DNA from: Candidatus Poseidoniaceae archaeon
GTDB lineage: Archaea > Thermoplasmatota > Poseidoniia > Poseidoniales > Poseidoniaceae
Assembly (NCBI GenBank): GCA_028822955.1
Contig: JAPKCL010000026.1
Coordinates: 1-18,203 of the forward strand
DNA length: 18,203 nt
Direction: 5' to 3'
Shown here: positions 6,543 to 14,046 of the stretch, one piece after another
How positions within the stretch are numbered: position 1 is the stretch's first letter
Layout: each line of letters opens with the position of its first letter
Position numbers and translations under genes: made by a program
Notes under the pieces: generated by a model
The model's database searches: none
Told to the model about the DNA's origin: nothing
Seen by the model: the letters and a program-made list of their open reading frames with translations, nothing else

Positions 6543-8114
6543 ATGGGAACTGATAGTCAAACCTGCGTTGGTATCGACGACATCGCAATCCACTTCCCGC
6601 GTTTGTACATGGATATGAGAGATTTCGCAGAATTGCGGGGTGCAGACTTTGGTAAGTTAAACAAAGGTCTTGGGCTTGAAGCAATGTCCATCCCCGATGT
6701 TCATGAAGATACAGCCACAATGGGCGCTATGGCGGTCATGCAAATCATTGACAGGAATGGGCTTGATCCAAACACGATCGGTCGTATGTATCTTGGAACG
6801 GAATCCGCTTTGGATGGTGCAAAACCAACCGCTACATACATTGTCGACATGCTTACTCAACGCTATGGGGAACGCTATGGCTCCGATTGCTTCAGGAATT
6901 GTGATGTTGTCGATATGACATTCGCATGCATCGGTGCAGTAGACGCATTACATACAACTCTTGACTGGGTTGCTCGCTCAAACGAAAACGATGAGCGGAT
7001 AGGTATTGTGATTTTTTCTGACAATGCCAAATATGCTTTAGAATCTTCTGGCGAATATACACAAGGTGCTGGTGGTGGTGCGTTATTGGTTCGTAGAAAC
7101 CCGCGACTTCTTGAGATTCCAGATTGTTTTGGAGTCTCGACTACACCGGTTCACGACTTTTTTAAACCACGCCGAGAAGTGAGCATTCGTTCAGTGATTA
7201 CCAATGTCATGCAACTTGCTCAAGAAACTGGTCAGACGATGAAGAAGGGTCTCATTGAAAGAATGATTCGTCATTTACCTGAATCAACAGTTCGCAAGTT
7301 GGGTATCTTTGCTCACGGTGAGGAAAAAGTCAGCGTTCACCGAGATGACCCTATTTTTGACGGCCAATACTCCAATCGCTGTTACCAAGATGCAGTCCGG
7401 CAAGCCTTCCATAATTTCTCGATGAAATCCGAAAAGCAAGGTCGATATAATCATGAAAATGATATGCGCCTTACAGAGCAATGGTCTCGTATTATCATGC
7501 ATTTACCGTATGCTTTTCAAGCGAAGCGAATGTTCCCTGATATCTTCCGGCATGACCGTCAAGATACAGAATATTGGAAATCGATTGCAGAACAACTTGG
7601 GCCTATGCCTGCGGAACATAACTCAGAAGACCCGTTGATTATCGAGATTTGGGAGAAAGCAATGGATGGGTACCGGCGAGCCATTTCAAAGACTCCAGAA
7701 TACATTGAGTTCCATGCAAGTCGAATTGAAAAGGGACAGAGAGCAAGTAGTTTGATTGGAAATCAATACACTGGCTCAATCTTCCTTGCCCTCATGTCCA
7801 CCTTTGAATCAGATTTGGAAGAAAACAGCAACCTCGATAACACGCTCTTCGGATTATGTGGTTACGGTTCTGGCGCTAAAGCAAAAGTGTTCGAAGGAAA
7901 GGTAAGTCCGCAATGGAGAGAAGTTGTTTCTCGGTGGCATTTGTTTGAACGTCTCGGTGGACGTGTCGCTATTGACCACATCACCTATGAAAACCTCCAC
8001 AAGGGCTTGCAAGATGACAGTGTCGTTACTCCAAAGAGTGAGTTTGCTTTGGTTGAGATTGGTGACGAAGGCGTTGATGAAGGCGCACGTCGTTACAAAT
8101 GGGTTGGCGCTTAA
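6543..8114 (+). CDS. mvaS: Hydroxymethylglutaryl-CoA synthase, long form with insertion
   Basis: This 523-residue enzyme should condense acetyl-CoA with acetoacetyl-CoA to give HMG-CoA, the entry to the mevalonate pathway that supplies archaeal isoprenoid lipids. The catalytic triad can be placed: Glu87 in LGTESALDG, Cys129 in MTFACIGAVDAL and His320 in IIMHLPYAFQ. C-terminal family blocks SLIGNQYTGSIF (403-414) and LFGLCGYGSGAKA (435-447) are also present. The blocks HDFFKP and FDGQYSNRCY correspond to YDFYKP and VDGKLSIQCY of the eukaryotic/bacterial enzymes. There they lie close together, while here some 55-60 extra residues (about 211-266) separate them. The protein is far longer than the usual archaeal enzyme of about 350 residues. 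It ends overlapping the convergent tdh stop. Confidence 0.93.
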   Translation: MGTDSQTCVGIDDIAIHFPRLYMDMRDFAELRGADFGKLNKGLGLEAMSIPDVHEDTATMGAMAVMQIIDRNGLDPNTIGRMYLGTESALDGAKPTATYIVDMLTQRYGERYGSDCFRNCDVVDMTFACIGAVDALHTTLDWVARSNENDERIGIVIFSDNAKYALESSGEYTQGAGGGALLVRRNPRLLEIPDCFGVSTTPVHDFFKPRREVSIRSVITNVMQLAQETGQTMKKGLIERMIRHLPESTVRKLGIFAHGEEKVSVHRDDPIFDGQYSNRCYQDAVRQAFHNFSMKSEKQGRYNHENDMRLTEQWSRIIMHLPYAFQAKRMFPDIFRHDRQDTEYWKSIAEQLGPMPAEHNSEDPLIIEIWEKAMDGYRRAISKTPEYIEFHASRIEKGQRASSLIGNQYTGSIFLALMSTFESDLEENSNLDNTLFGLCGYGSGAKAKVFEGKVSPQWREVVSRWHLFERLGGRVAIDHITYENLHKGLQDDSVVTPKSEFALVEIGDEGVDEGARRYKWVGA

Positions 8115-9166
8115 GCAAAATCCAAAACAACTTTACCGCAATTTCCTGAGATTGCTAATTCAACAGCTTCTTCGAAATCATCGATTGACATTCGGTGAGT
8201 AAGGACTGCATTGACATCAATCAAGCCTCGTTCAAGTAAATCGTGCATTGTATCCCAAGTTGACCACATCTTTCGTCCATTGATTCCTTTGATGTGGAGA
8301 TAACGGAATACAACTTCATTCATCGGAACTTCCGGCATCGAGTTACCGTACACTGAGAGAATATTGACATAACCGCCCATGCGAGTACTGTGGACAGTAT
8401 TCGCCAATGCTTGCGGCGAGCCTGAAAATTCACATGAATTATCGGCGCCTCGGCCATCAGTCGCTGCTAAGATTTCCGCTACAACGTCATTTTCTTTTCC
8501 GAGGACCAGGTCAGCACCCAGTTTTTTTGCCAATTCCATGCGATATGTATTGTCCCAATCCACAGCAATAATTTTCTTTGCACCCATCGCTTTAGCAGCA
8601 TTGACTGCAAACAATCCAATTGGTCCCAGGCCGTGAATGGCTACAGTAGCTCCTTCGATTGGACCTCCAGTTAATGTATGGATTGCATTACCTAATGGGT
8701 CTTGTATTGAAGCATGCCCAGGGTCAAGCCCTTTTGGAATATGACGTGCATTGACTGCGGGGATTACAAAATATGGGCCAAAGGCACCATGGTTGTGTAC
8801 CCCAAAGATTGAGCCGTTTTCACAAATATGTGCATTTCCTTCTTCACACCGAGGACAATTCCAACAAGCGAGATGGCATTCGATAGCGACGAGATCTCCG
8901 ATTGCATGGGTATCCACACCAGTCCCCAATCCTACAACTTCTCCACATGTTTCATGACCAGTAATCGTTCCAAGTGGTACATTTTCTCGACTCCACTGGT
9001 CCCATTTCCAAATGTGGATGTCTGTGCCGCACACCGAAGTTGAATGGGTTTTGACCAATACCTCTCCGGCGGTGGGTGTGGGAACGGTGTGTTTGATTCG
9101 ACTGAACCCACCGGTAGTATCGGCTGTTTTGGTCCAAGCCAACATGGTTGTCGGAACTTCGCTCAT
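8111..9166 (-). CDS. tdh: Threonine 3-dehydrogenase (zinc-dependent MDR family)
   Basis: The enzyme oxidises L-threonine to 2-amino-3-ketobutyrate with NAD. From the ATG at 9166 it is 351 residues. Catalytic-zinc residues Cys46 (VCGTDIHIW) and His71-Glu72 (GHE) are visible, as is the structural-zinc set of four cysteines at 101, 104, 107 and 115. The Rossmann motif GLGPIG spans 179-184. DPLGNAIHT and the C-terminal NGRKMWSTW and THRMSIDDF blocks are typical of true Tdh rather than general alcohol dehydrogenases. GAGGGG lies four bases before this start. A longer start at 9217 would add 17 poorly conserved residues and has no ribosome-binding site, though it could be leaderless. No 2-amino-3-ketobutyrate CoA ligase gene is adjacent. 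A related polyol or sorbitol dehydrogenase activity is possible but less likely. Confidence 0.88.
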   Translation of the reverse strand: MSEVPTTMLAWTKTADTTGGFSRIKHTVPTPTAGEVLVKTHSTSVCGTDIHIWKWDQWSRENVPLGTITGHETCGEVVGLGTGVDTHAIGDLVAIECHLACWNCPRCEEGNAHICENGSIFGVHNHGAFGPYFVIPAVNARHIPKGLDPGHASIQDPLGNAIHTLTGGPIEGATVAIHGLGPIGLFAVNAAKAMGAKKIIAVDWDNTYRMELAKKLGADLVLGKENDVVAEILAATDGRGADNSCEFSGSPQALANTVHSTRMGGYVNILSVYGNSMPEVPMNEVVFRYLHIKGINGRKMWSTWDTMHDLLERGLIDVNAVLTHRMSIDDFEEAVELAISGNCGKVVLDFA

Positions 9167-9170
9167 ACTT

Positions 9171-9176
9171 CCCCTC
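9171..9176 (-). promoter_or_regulatory. Ribosome-binding site that decides the tdh start
   Basis: GAGGGG on the minus strand sits four bases before the ATG at 9166. The alternative ATG at 9217 has no comparable motif. Confidence 0.45.
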
Positions 9177-9295
9177 GCTTTGGTTTCAGTGCACCCACCT
9201 TTTGATTCTTCGCTCATTTCGTCATGCTTAGAAATATCAATTTGAGAGGTATGTTGATATGGGAGGCGCGACGGCCTAAAAGCCCGTTGATGTGC

Positions 9296-10927
9296 ATGAA
9301 GTACGTTGTTGTAAGCGGAGGAGTCCTTTCTGGATTAGGGAAAGGTGTAACGGCAAGTAGTATTGGCGTCCTCTTGAAAAGCGCTGGACTGCGAGTCACT
9401 TCTTTGAAAATCGACCCTTATCTCAACAGCGATGCTGGCACAATGTCACCGTTTGAACACGGCGAAGTTTTCGTTTTAGATGACGGCGGCGAGGTTGACC
9501 TTGACCTCGGGAACTATGAGCGATTTCTTGATATTAACCTCGGAAAGGATAACAACGTAACGACCGGTAAAATTTACTCAAAAGTGATTGAAGCAGAACG
9601 CCGCGGTGATTATCTTGGGAAAACAGTCCAAGTCATCCCTCACATCACTGGAGCCGTCCAAGATTGGCTTGAAGAGGTCGCTCATCGGCCTGCAGATGGT
9701 AGTGACGAAGCGCCAGATGCATGTATTATCGAACTGGGTGGAACCGTTGGAGATATCGAATCTGCCCCTTATGTCGAGGCTCTTCGTCAATTCCAATTCC
9801 GTGTTGGCCGTGAAAACATCACTTTCGTACATGTGTCACTGGTTCCAGTGATGGGCCCTGTGGGAGAACAGAAGACAAAACCTACCCAACACACTGTCAA
9901 AGAATTACGAGGCTTGGGTATTACACCTGACATCTTAGTCTGTCGTTCATCTGCACCATTGAATGATGAAACACGAGAAAAACTTGCAGCATTTTGCCAT
10001 GTGGCTCCAGAAGCAGTCATGTCAGCTCACGATGTCCCAAATATCTACCATGTTCCACTGATGCTGCATGAGCAAGGTTTGTGTGATATCCTCAAGGTCG
10101 ATAGCAATGCAACAGATGTACTTCAACAATGGAGAGTCATGGCTCACCACCTTGACACGTTATCCGAAGAGATTCATATTGCCATGGTTGGGAAATACAC
10201 GAATTTGTCAGATGCTTATCTTTCAGTTATCAAGAGTCTACAGCATGCAGCAATGGCAGTGGACCGGAAGTTGGTCATCGATTGGATTGAAGCAAGTCAT
10301 CTTGAATCCGATTGGGAAAATGCTGACGAGCGGAAACAAGCATGGGATTCACTCAAACAAGCCGCTGGAGTTCTTGTCCCTGGTGGCTTTGGCGACCGAG
10401 GAGTTGAAGGTAAGATTTTGGCGGCAGAGTATGCTCGAACATCTTCAACACCCTACTTAGGTATCTGCCTCGGACTGCAAGTCGCAACCATTGAATTTTG
10501 CCGCAATGTGCTTGGATTTGAGGACTCGAATTCAACAGAATTTGATGAGAACTGCAAAAATCCTGCCGTCGTGTTCATGCCAGAAATCTCGAAAACCCAT
10601 CTTGGCGGGACTATGCGATTGGGAAGTCGCCCAACCTTATGGCAAGTAAATGATTGTAAAATCCGTACTCTCTACGGTGAAGGAGAATCAGTCGATGAGC
10701 GCCATCGCCATCGTTACGAAGTCAATCCGGATATGATTGAAGCCATCGAAGCTGCCGGTCTCGTATTTGTCGGAAAAGATGAAACTGGACAACGGTGTGA
10801 AATCTTTGAGCTTGAAGGACATCCGTATTATGTTGGCGTTCAATACCATCCCGAATTCAAGAGCCGTCCTGGCCGCCCAAGTCCACCGTTCCTCGGTTTA
10901 CTCAAGGCTGCTACTGGCCAGTTGTGA
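9296..10927 (+). CDS. pyrG: CTP synthase, strikingly eukaryote-like
   Basis: The enzyme makes CTP from UTP, ATP and glutamine-derived ammonia. From the ATG at 9296 (MKYVVVSGG) it is 543 residues. The N-terminal amidoligase domain (about 1-270) has the P-loop region SGGVLSGLGKG and the block VLDDGGEVDLDLGNYERF. The C-terminal glutaminase domain has nucleophile Cys391 (GICLGLQ) and His518/Glu520 (QYHPEF). As remembered, GGEVDLDLGNYERF, TTGKIY, GDYLGKTVQV, EQKTKPTQ, RHRHR and SRPxxPSPP follow the eukaryotic enzymes more closely than typical bacterial or archaeal ones, where the corresponding block reads DDGAETDLDLGHYERF. In-frame ATGs at 9224, 9251 and 9290 would add residues upstream of the conserved first strand, and 9290 (MCMKY) is a close alternative. 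The stop is one base from the convergent gene's stop. Confidence 0.96.
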   Translation: MKYVVVSGGVLSGLGKGVTASSIGVLLKSAGLRVTSLKIDPYLNSDAGTMSPFEHGEVFVLDDGGEVDLDLGNYERFLDINLGKDNNVTTGKIYSKVIEAERRGDYLGKTVQVIPHITGAVQDWLEEVAHRPADGSDEAPDACIIELGGTVGDIESAPYVEALRQFQFRVGRENITFVHVSLVPVMGPVGEQKTKPTQHTVKELRGLGITPDILVCRSSAPLNDETREKLAAFCHVAPEAVMSAHDVPNIYHVPLMLHEQGLCDILKVDSNATDVLQQWRVMAHHLDTLSEEIHIAMVGKYTNLSDAYLSVIKSLQHAAMAVDRKLVIDWIEASHLESDWENADERKQAWDSLKQAAGVLVPGGFGDRGVEGKILAAEYARTSSTPYLGICLGLQVATIEFCRNVLGFEDSNSTEFDENCKNPAVVFMPEISKTHLGGTMRLGSRPTLWQVNDCKIRTLYGEGESVDERHRHRYEVNPDMIEAIEAAGLVFVGKDETGQRCEIFELEGHPYYVGVQYHPEFKSRPGRPSPPFLGLLKAATGQL

Positions 10928-10928
10928 A

Positions 10929-12125
10929 TCACGCCTCTTCAATTCGAATGAGTCTCGTTGTTCTGAAACCTTGCAAGATTTTGATGAAGCGTTTGGCTTG
11001 AAAAACTTGGTCAAGTTCAACTTCACCTGTATCGATACGTACAGCACTGAGTCCAATCAATTTAGCCGGTGTTGCTACACCGAGAATATTGTCAATACCG
11101 ATCATACGCAAAACCTCGGGGGAGAGTTGAAGATTTCCTCGTCCGATGAGGAATCCTTGACCTCCCATTGGTGAAAGCAGTAGCAAACATGGTCGTTGCT
11201 CACCCTTCTCATCGACATGGTGTGATATCGTTTTCAGAAGTTGCTGTTCATTCAAATCACTGAAGAGTTGACGCTTTCCATTTTCCACAGGACCAAGAAT
11301 ATCAATTCCAAGCAGGGTGAGTTCCTCTCCACAAAAGTCTCCCATTCTCCTCAATGTTCCACCACTCCCCCAAATGACCATCAAATCGGGTTGGTCTTGA
11401 AGCAGAGTTTGAACATGGTTGGCAAGACCTTCTATGGTGTCAGTTTCGCTTGTTCGTTCGACCTGTTCTTTTGCTCCTTGCATGAATCGAGGACTGGAAG
11501 GGGTCCAAGCCTCTCCATACATTCGGACCTTCCAAACGCCTTCTTGGTAGATTTCTTCATCTAAATCCATGACTTCGGTAATCGCACATCGTAAATCGCC
11601 AATGAGGAACGACAAGGTGACTTCAGCAGCAGCTTTTGGCGTAGTTGCAAAACAACCTGAATGCATCTTAACTCCGCCAGGAACGCCAATAAGTGGGATT
11701 TCTTGGGCTTCTTTGCTGATGCTTTCAAGGGTATTTGCAATATCTCGAGTTGTACCGTCTCCGCCTGCGTAGAGAATGGCTTCAGCACCTGCCTCAACAA
11801 GGGCCTTGACCAATTGGCTTGTTTCGGTCACTGACGTTTCTTCAGGCGTTTCTCCAATATCTGTAAAAAACATTTTTTCGTTTGGAGATGGAACCCAAAC
11901 ATCTCCCATTCGTCCTTTCCAACCTAAACATTCGAGTTCAACATTTGAACGATTAAGCGAACTCGATAGGAGGGTCTTCAATGCTTCAAGCGTTTGTTGC
12001 ATTCGGGGGCCAGCTCGGTCTTCAGCACCAGCAGCACGGGCTTCCGCAGCACGTCCATCACTCCCTTTGAAACCCAACCGACCGCCGAGTCCTGCGTCAG
12101 GATTAACCACTATTCCGATGCGCAT
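10929..12125 (-). CDS. ATP-NAD kinase-like protein (COG3199 type)
   Basis: This 398-residue protein has the fold signatures of the NAD kinase/diacylglycerol kinase superfamily. It begins RIGIVVNPDAGLGG followed by GFKGSDG, then carries the phosphate-binding GGDGTTRD at 121-128 and a GVPGGVKMHSG block at 147-157. The combination of an N-terminal GGxxGxKGxDG block and GVPxGVKMxSG is typical of the archaeal/bacterial COG3199 group, annotated as predicted polyphosphate/ATP-NAD kinase. It may therefore phosphorylate NAD or a related small molecule, but biochemical proof for this group is thin. The ATG at 12125 places the first beta strand at the very N-terminus, as expected, and no clear ribosome-binding site precedes it. 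The stop is one base from that of pyrG. Confidence 0.85.
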   Translation of the reverse strand: MRIGIVVNPDAGLGGRLGFKGSDGRAAEARAAGAEDRAGPRMQQTLEALKTLLSSSLNRSNVELECLGWKGRMGDVWVPSPNEKMFFTDIGETPEETSVTETSQLVKALVEAGAEAILYAGGDGTTRDIANTLESISKEAQEIPLIGVPGGVKMHSGCFATTPKAAAEVTLSFLIGDLRCAITEVMDLDEEIYQEGVWKVRMYGEAWTPSSPRFMQGAKEQVERTSETDTIEGLANHVQTLLQDQPDLMVIWGSGGTLRRMGDFCGEELTLLGIDILGPVENGKRQLFSDLNEQQLLKTISHHVDEKGEQRPCLLLLSPMGGQGFLIGRGNLQLSPEVLRMIGIDNILGVATPAKLIGLSAVRIDTGEVELDQVFQAKRFIKILQGFRTTRLIRIEEA

Positions 12126-12201
12126 GGATATGCCAAGTGTTTCACCTTCAAGAAGACCTGCATTGATGTGATTTGAAGCGATGGCATCAAAAAGCAGTGT
12201 T

Positions 12202-12211
12202 GAGGGGAGAG
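12202..12211 (+). promoter_or_regulatory. Strong ribosome-binding site indicating a GTG start
   Basis: GAGGGGAGAG lies three bases before an in-frame GTG at 12215. The only alternatives upstream are a TTG at 12173 and a GTG-TTG pair at 12197-12202, none with a comparable motif. The first in-frame ATG is already inside transmembrane helix 1. Confidence 0.6.
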
Positions 12212-12214
12212 TCT

Positions 12215-12958
12215 GTGGATACTGTTCAACGACGGCGCTTGGCGATTCTTCTCATGGTTGGGTCAACTTGCTTGTGGCTTATTGCAGGATATCTCACATG
12301 GATTTGGAATGGTTGTAAAGCCTACATGCCATTTATTTCTGACTTTGATTTGTACGAACCTGGTGACACTATTTTCACAGTTGGCACCTTTGTTAGCGGT
12401 TTCCTCGTGTTTTGGATCATCATGGAAATCCACTCAATGAACATGAAGCGTATCTCCGAGGGAGGCCACCATTCTCTTTGGCATGGGTTGAACCATCTCG
12501 CAGTTTTTCCAGGCTTAATCGGCGCTTTCTCATGTATCCGAATAGGGTCAGTCCCATGGGATATCGATGGTCCAATGCACGGACATTATGCCTTTGACAT
12601 CTTCAAGAATGGCGTCTATTGGTGTTTGATTGTCACTGCAGTTACAATCAGAATTTGGTGGAACCATGAACGCTTTCGAATGTTGCTTAGTCTACGGGTT
12701 TTTGCCGCCACTGCAGCCTTTGTTGGTTTAGTCAAAATGATTTCAACGCAAGCCAAAGTTTGGGGTCCTGATTTTGATTGGGATTCATACAATGCAATGA
12801 CCTCGGATATGCTTGCTTTTTGTACCAGTTCGACGTATCCTCTACTGAATACTGCTGCCGTTTGGGAGTATGTACTTGTGTTTGGAATACTCGGGACAAT
12901 TTTATCATTTTTACCTGAAGTAATCTTTGATGGTTCACTGAATGATGAAGAAGAATAA
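12215..12958 (+). CDS. Six-helix membrane protein resembling Frag1/DRAM/Sfk1
   Basis: Taking the GTG start, the protein has 247 residues. Six hydrophobic segments are visible, at about 10-31, 54-74, 89-108, 129-149, 156-174 and 212-235. After helix 1 comes the loop sequence PFISDFDLYEPGDTIFTVG, which resembles the PxISDtGtxxPexxxF pattern of Frag1/DRAM/Sfk1 proteins. Near the end, AAVWEYVLVFGILG resembles that family's final helix. In eukaryotes these proteins act in membrane trafficking, autophagy regulation and phosphoinositide-linked processes; an archaeal role is unknown. The similarity is recalled rather than computed. The gene is divergent from the COG3199 gene, with an 89-base gap, and overlaps no neighbour. 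Confidence 0.75.
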   Translation: MDTVQRRRLAILLMVGSTCLWLIAGYLTWIWNGCKAYMPFISDFDLYEPGDTIFTVGTFVSGFLVFWIIMEIHSMNMKRISEGGHHSLWHGLNHLAVFPGLIGAFSCIRIGSVPWDIDGPMHGHYAFDIFKNGVYWCLIVTAVTIRIWWNHERFRMLLSLRVFAATAAFVGLVKMISTQAKVWGPDFDWDSYNAMTSDMLAFCTSSTYPLLNTAAVWEYVLVFGILGTILSFLPEVIFDGSLNDEEE

Positions 12959-13013
12959 CGCAAATACACATTTTAGGCGAGCATTGATGTGCTCTACATG
13001 CTTTGGAGAAATC

Positions 13014-13352
13014 ATGAGTCGAAGGAAGCCAGAGGTTCCAAGTCTTGCTAACGCATTAGCAAAGGGTTTTGCCGAACTCAAAACAGAAGAAGAAAACTCT
13101 CTGCCACTGGATGAAGTTCCAGCACCTCCTGAAGTTATGGAACCGACCGAGGTTGAGCCCTCTCAAAAACCGCAATTCGGCCGCCCTGCTCAACATAAAG
13201 GGCAAGAAAGTAGTTTTATTGTCACTCCGGATGTGGCAATAGATTCTACCATCAATGATGGAGAAGTTACAGAGAAAGTCGAGTTACCAGTCGTAGAGGT
13301 TCTTGACAAACCGAGCACTACACTCGGTGATGATTTTGATGTTGAATGGTAA
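13014..13352 (+). CDS. Small acidic, proline-containing protein of unknown function
   Basis: This 112-residue soluble protein has no recognisable domain. It begins MSRRKPEVPSLANALAKGF, which is likely a short basic amphipathic helix. A low-complexity stretch rich in Glu, Pro and Val follows, which should be disordered. It ends in DDFDVEW, and a defined terminus of this kind often marks a conserved binding tail. GGAGAA precedes the ATG at 13014 at good spacing. The frame is open upstream to 12942, but that would overlap the preceding gene and add a cysteine-rich leader (MCSTCFGEI) without a ribosome-binding site. Its place between two membrane-protein genes suggests, without proving, a membrane-linked adaptor role. 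Confidence 0.65.
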   Translation: MSRRKPEVPSLANALAKGFAELKTEEENSLPLDEVPAPPEVMEPTEVEPSQKPQFGRPAQHKGQESSFIVTPDVAIDSTINDGEVTEKVELPVVEVLDKPSTTLGDDFDVEW

Positions 13353-13396
13353 GCGTTGATACAGGTCCTTATCAATGAAAACCTTTAGCGGATGTT

Positions 13397-13948
13397 ATGC
13401 AAGTATCGCGAAACTTTGTTCGAATTTTCATCATGATTTTCGGAACCCTTGTACTTGTATCCTATGTTTACGGCCTTTCACATGCTTCTGATAAGGATGC
13501 ATTGTGGGGTGGAGTCTCTTCATCTATGGTTACATTCATTGTCCCTTTCATGTTCTTGGCTGCCTTTGGTTTCCTGATGTATTGGTGGATTATTCTCTAT
13601 CAAAATGATTCATCCGTAATGGAATCTCTTCGTTGGCCTTGGGGAGAATCGGATGGAGGTGGAGGTGCTCGTCTGCTGCTGGCTTTCGCATTAGTCGTAA
13701 TACCCTCAGCACTGTGGCTGGAGGCGACTATTTTCCACATTGAAAACGAATACAGTTGGACACCTATACTTGTTATTGGAGTGTTGGTTCTTGCCTGTGT
13801 TGGGAATATCCTCATGGGGCTACTGGCCTATTCGGTTTACGTCGATAAATTACCTGGCGGTGGTAAAATGCTTCTCGGCTCAATTTTCCTTGGAATCCAA
13901 TGCATCATATTCGACGGAATTTATTGGAACCTTAAATTCCCTTGGTGA
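13397..13948 (+). CDS. Five-helix membrane protein of unknown function
   Basis: This 183-residue protein is hydrophobic throughout, with segments at about 8-28, 42-68, 91-110, 119-146 and 154-176. Two short loops are notable. One is a Gly-rich cytosolic-type stretch (WPWGESDGGGGARLL) and the other an LPGGGK turn before the last helix. It ends in YWNLKFPW. No family is recognised, and no catalytic or ion-binding pattern stands out. The ATG at 13397 has no clear ribosome-binding site, and a loose TATA-like TTATCAAT lies about 25 bases upstream, so a leaderless message is possible. It follows the small acidic gene by 44 bases on the same strand. Confidence 0.7.
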   Translation: MQVSRNFVRIFIMIFGTLVLVSYVYGLSHASDKDALWGGVSSSMVTFIVPFMFLAAFGFLMYWWIILYQNDSSVMESLRWPWGESDGGGGARLLLAFALVVIPSALWLEATIFHIENEYSWTPILVIGVLVLACVGNILMGLLAYSVYVDKLPGGGKMLLGSIFLGIQCIIFDGIYWNLKFPW

Positions 13949-14008
13949 CCTGTTGAAAGCGTACTTGAATGGCAAGTTCCTTACCATATCGAGTGAGGGT
14001 TTGATGAA

Positions 14009-14038
14009 GGGTTGATAACCCCGTAGGGGTTGAAGGAG
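14009..14038 (+). promoter_or_regulatory. thrS leader: overlapping alternative hairpins next to the ribosome-binding site
   Basis: Three segments alternate: GGGTT (14009-14013), AACCCC (14017-14022) and GGGGTT (14026-14031). The middle one can pair with either neighbour, each time with a three-base loop (GAT or GTA). The second hairpin is the stronger, with six pairs including four G-C, and ends just before AAGGAG (14033-14038). That motif sits eight bases before the thrS ATG. The arrangement is of the kind used by simple RNA switches, but the stems are short and no ligand or protein is known. Confidence 0.45.
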
Positions 14039-14046
14039 AGAGTAAA

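Noticed and set aside
13963..13977. ACTTG-AATGG-CAAGT inverted repeat before thrS
   Set aside because: Five-base arms after the preceding stop codon are too short, and no T-run follows to make a convincing terminator.
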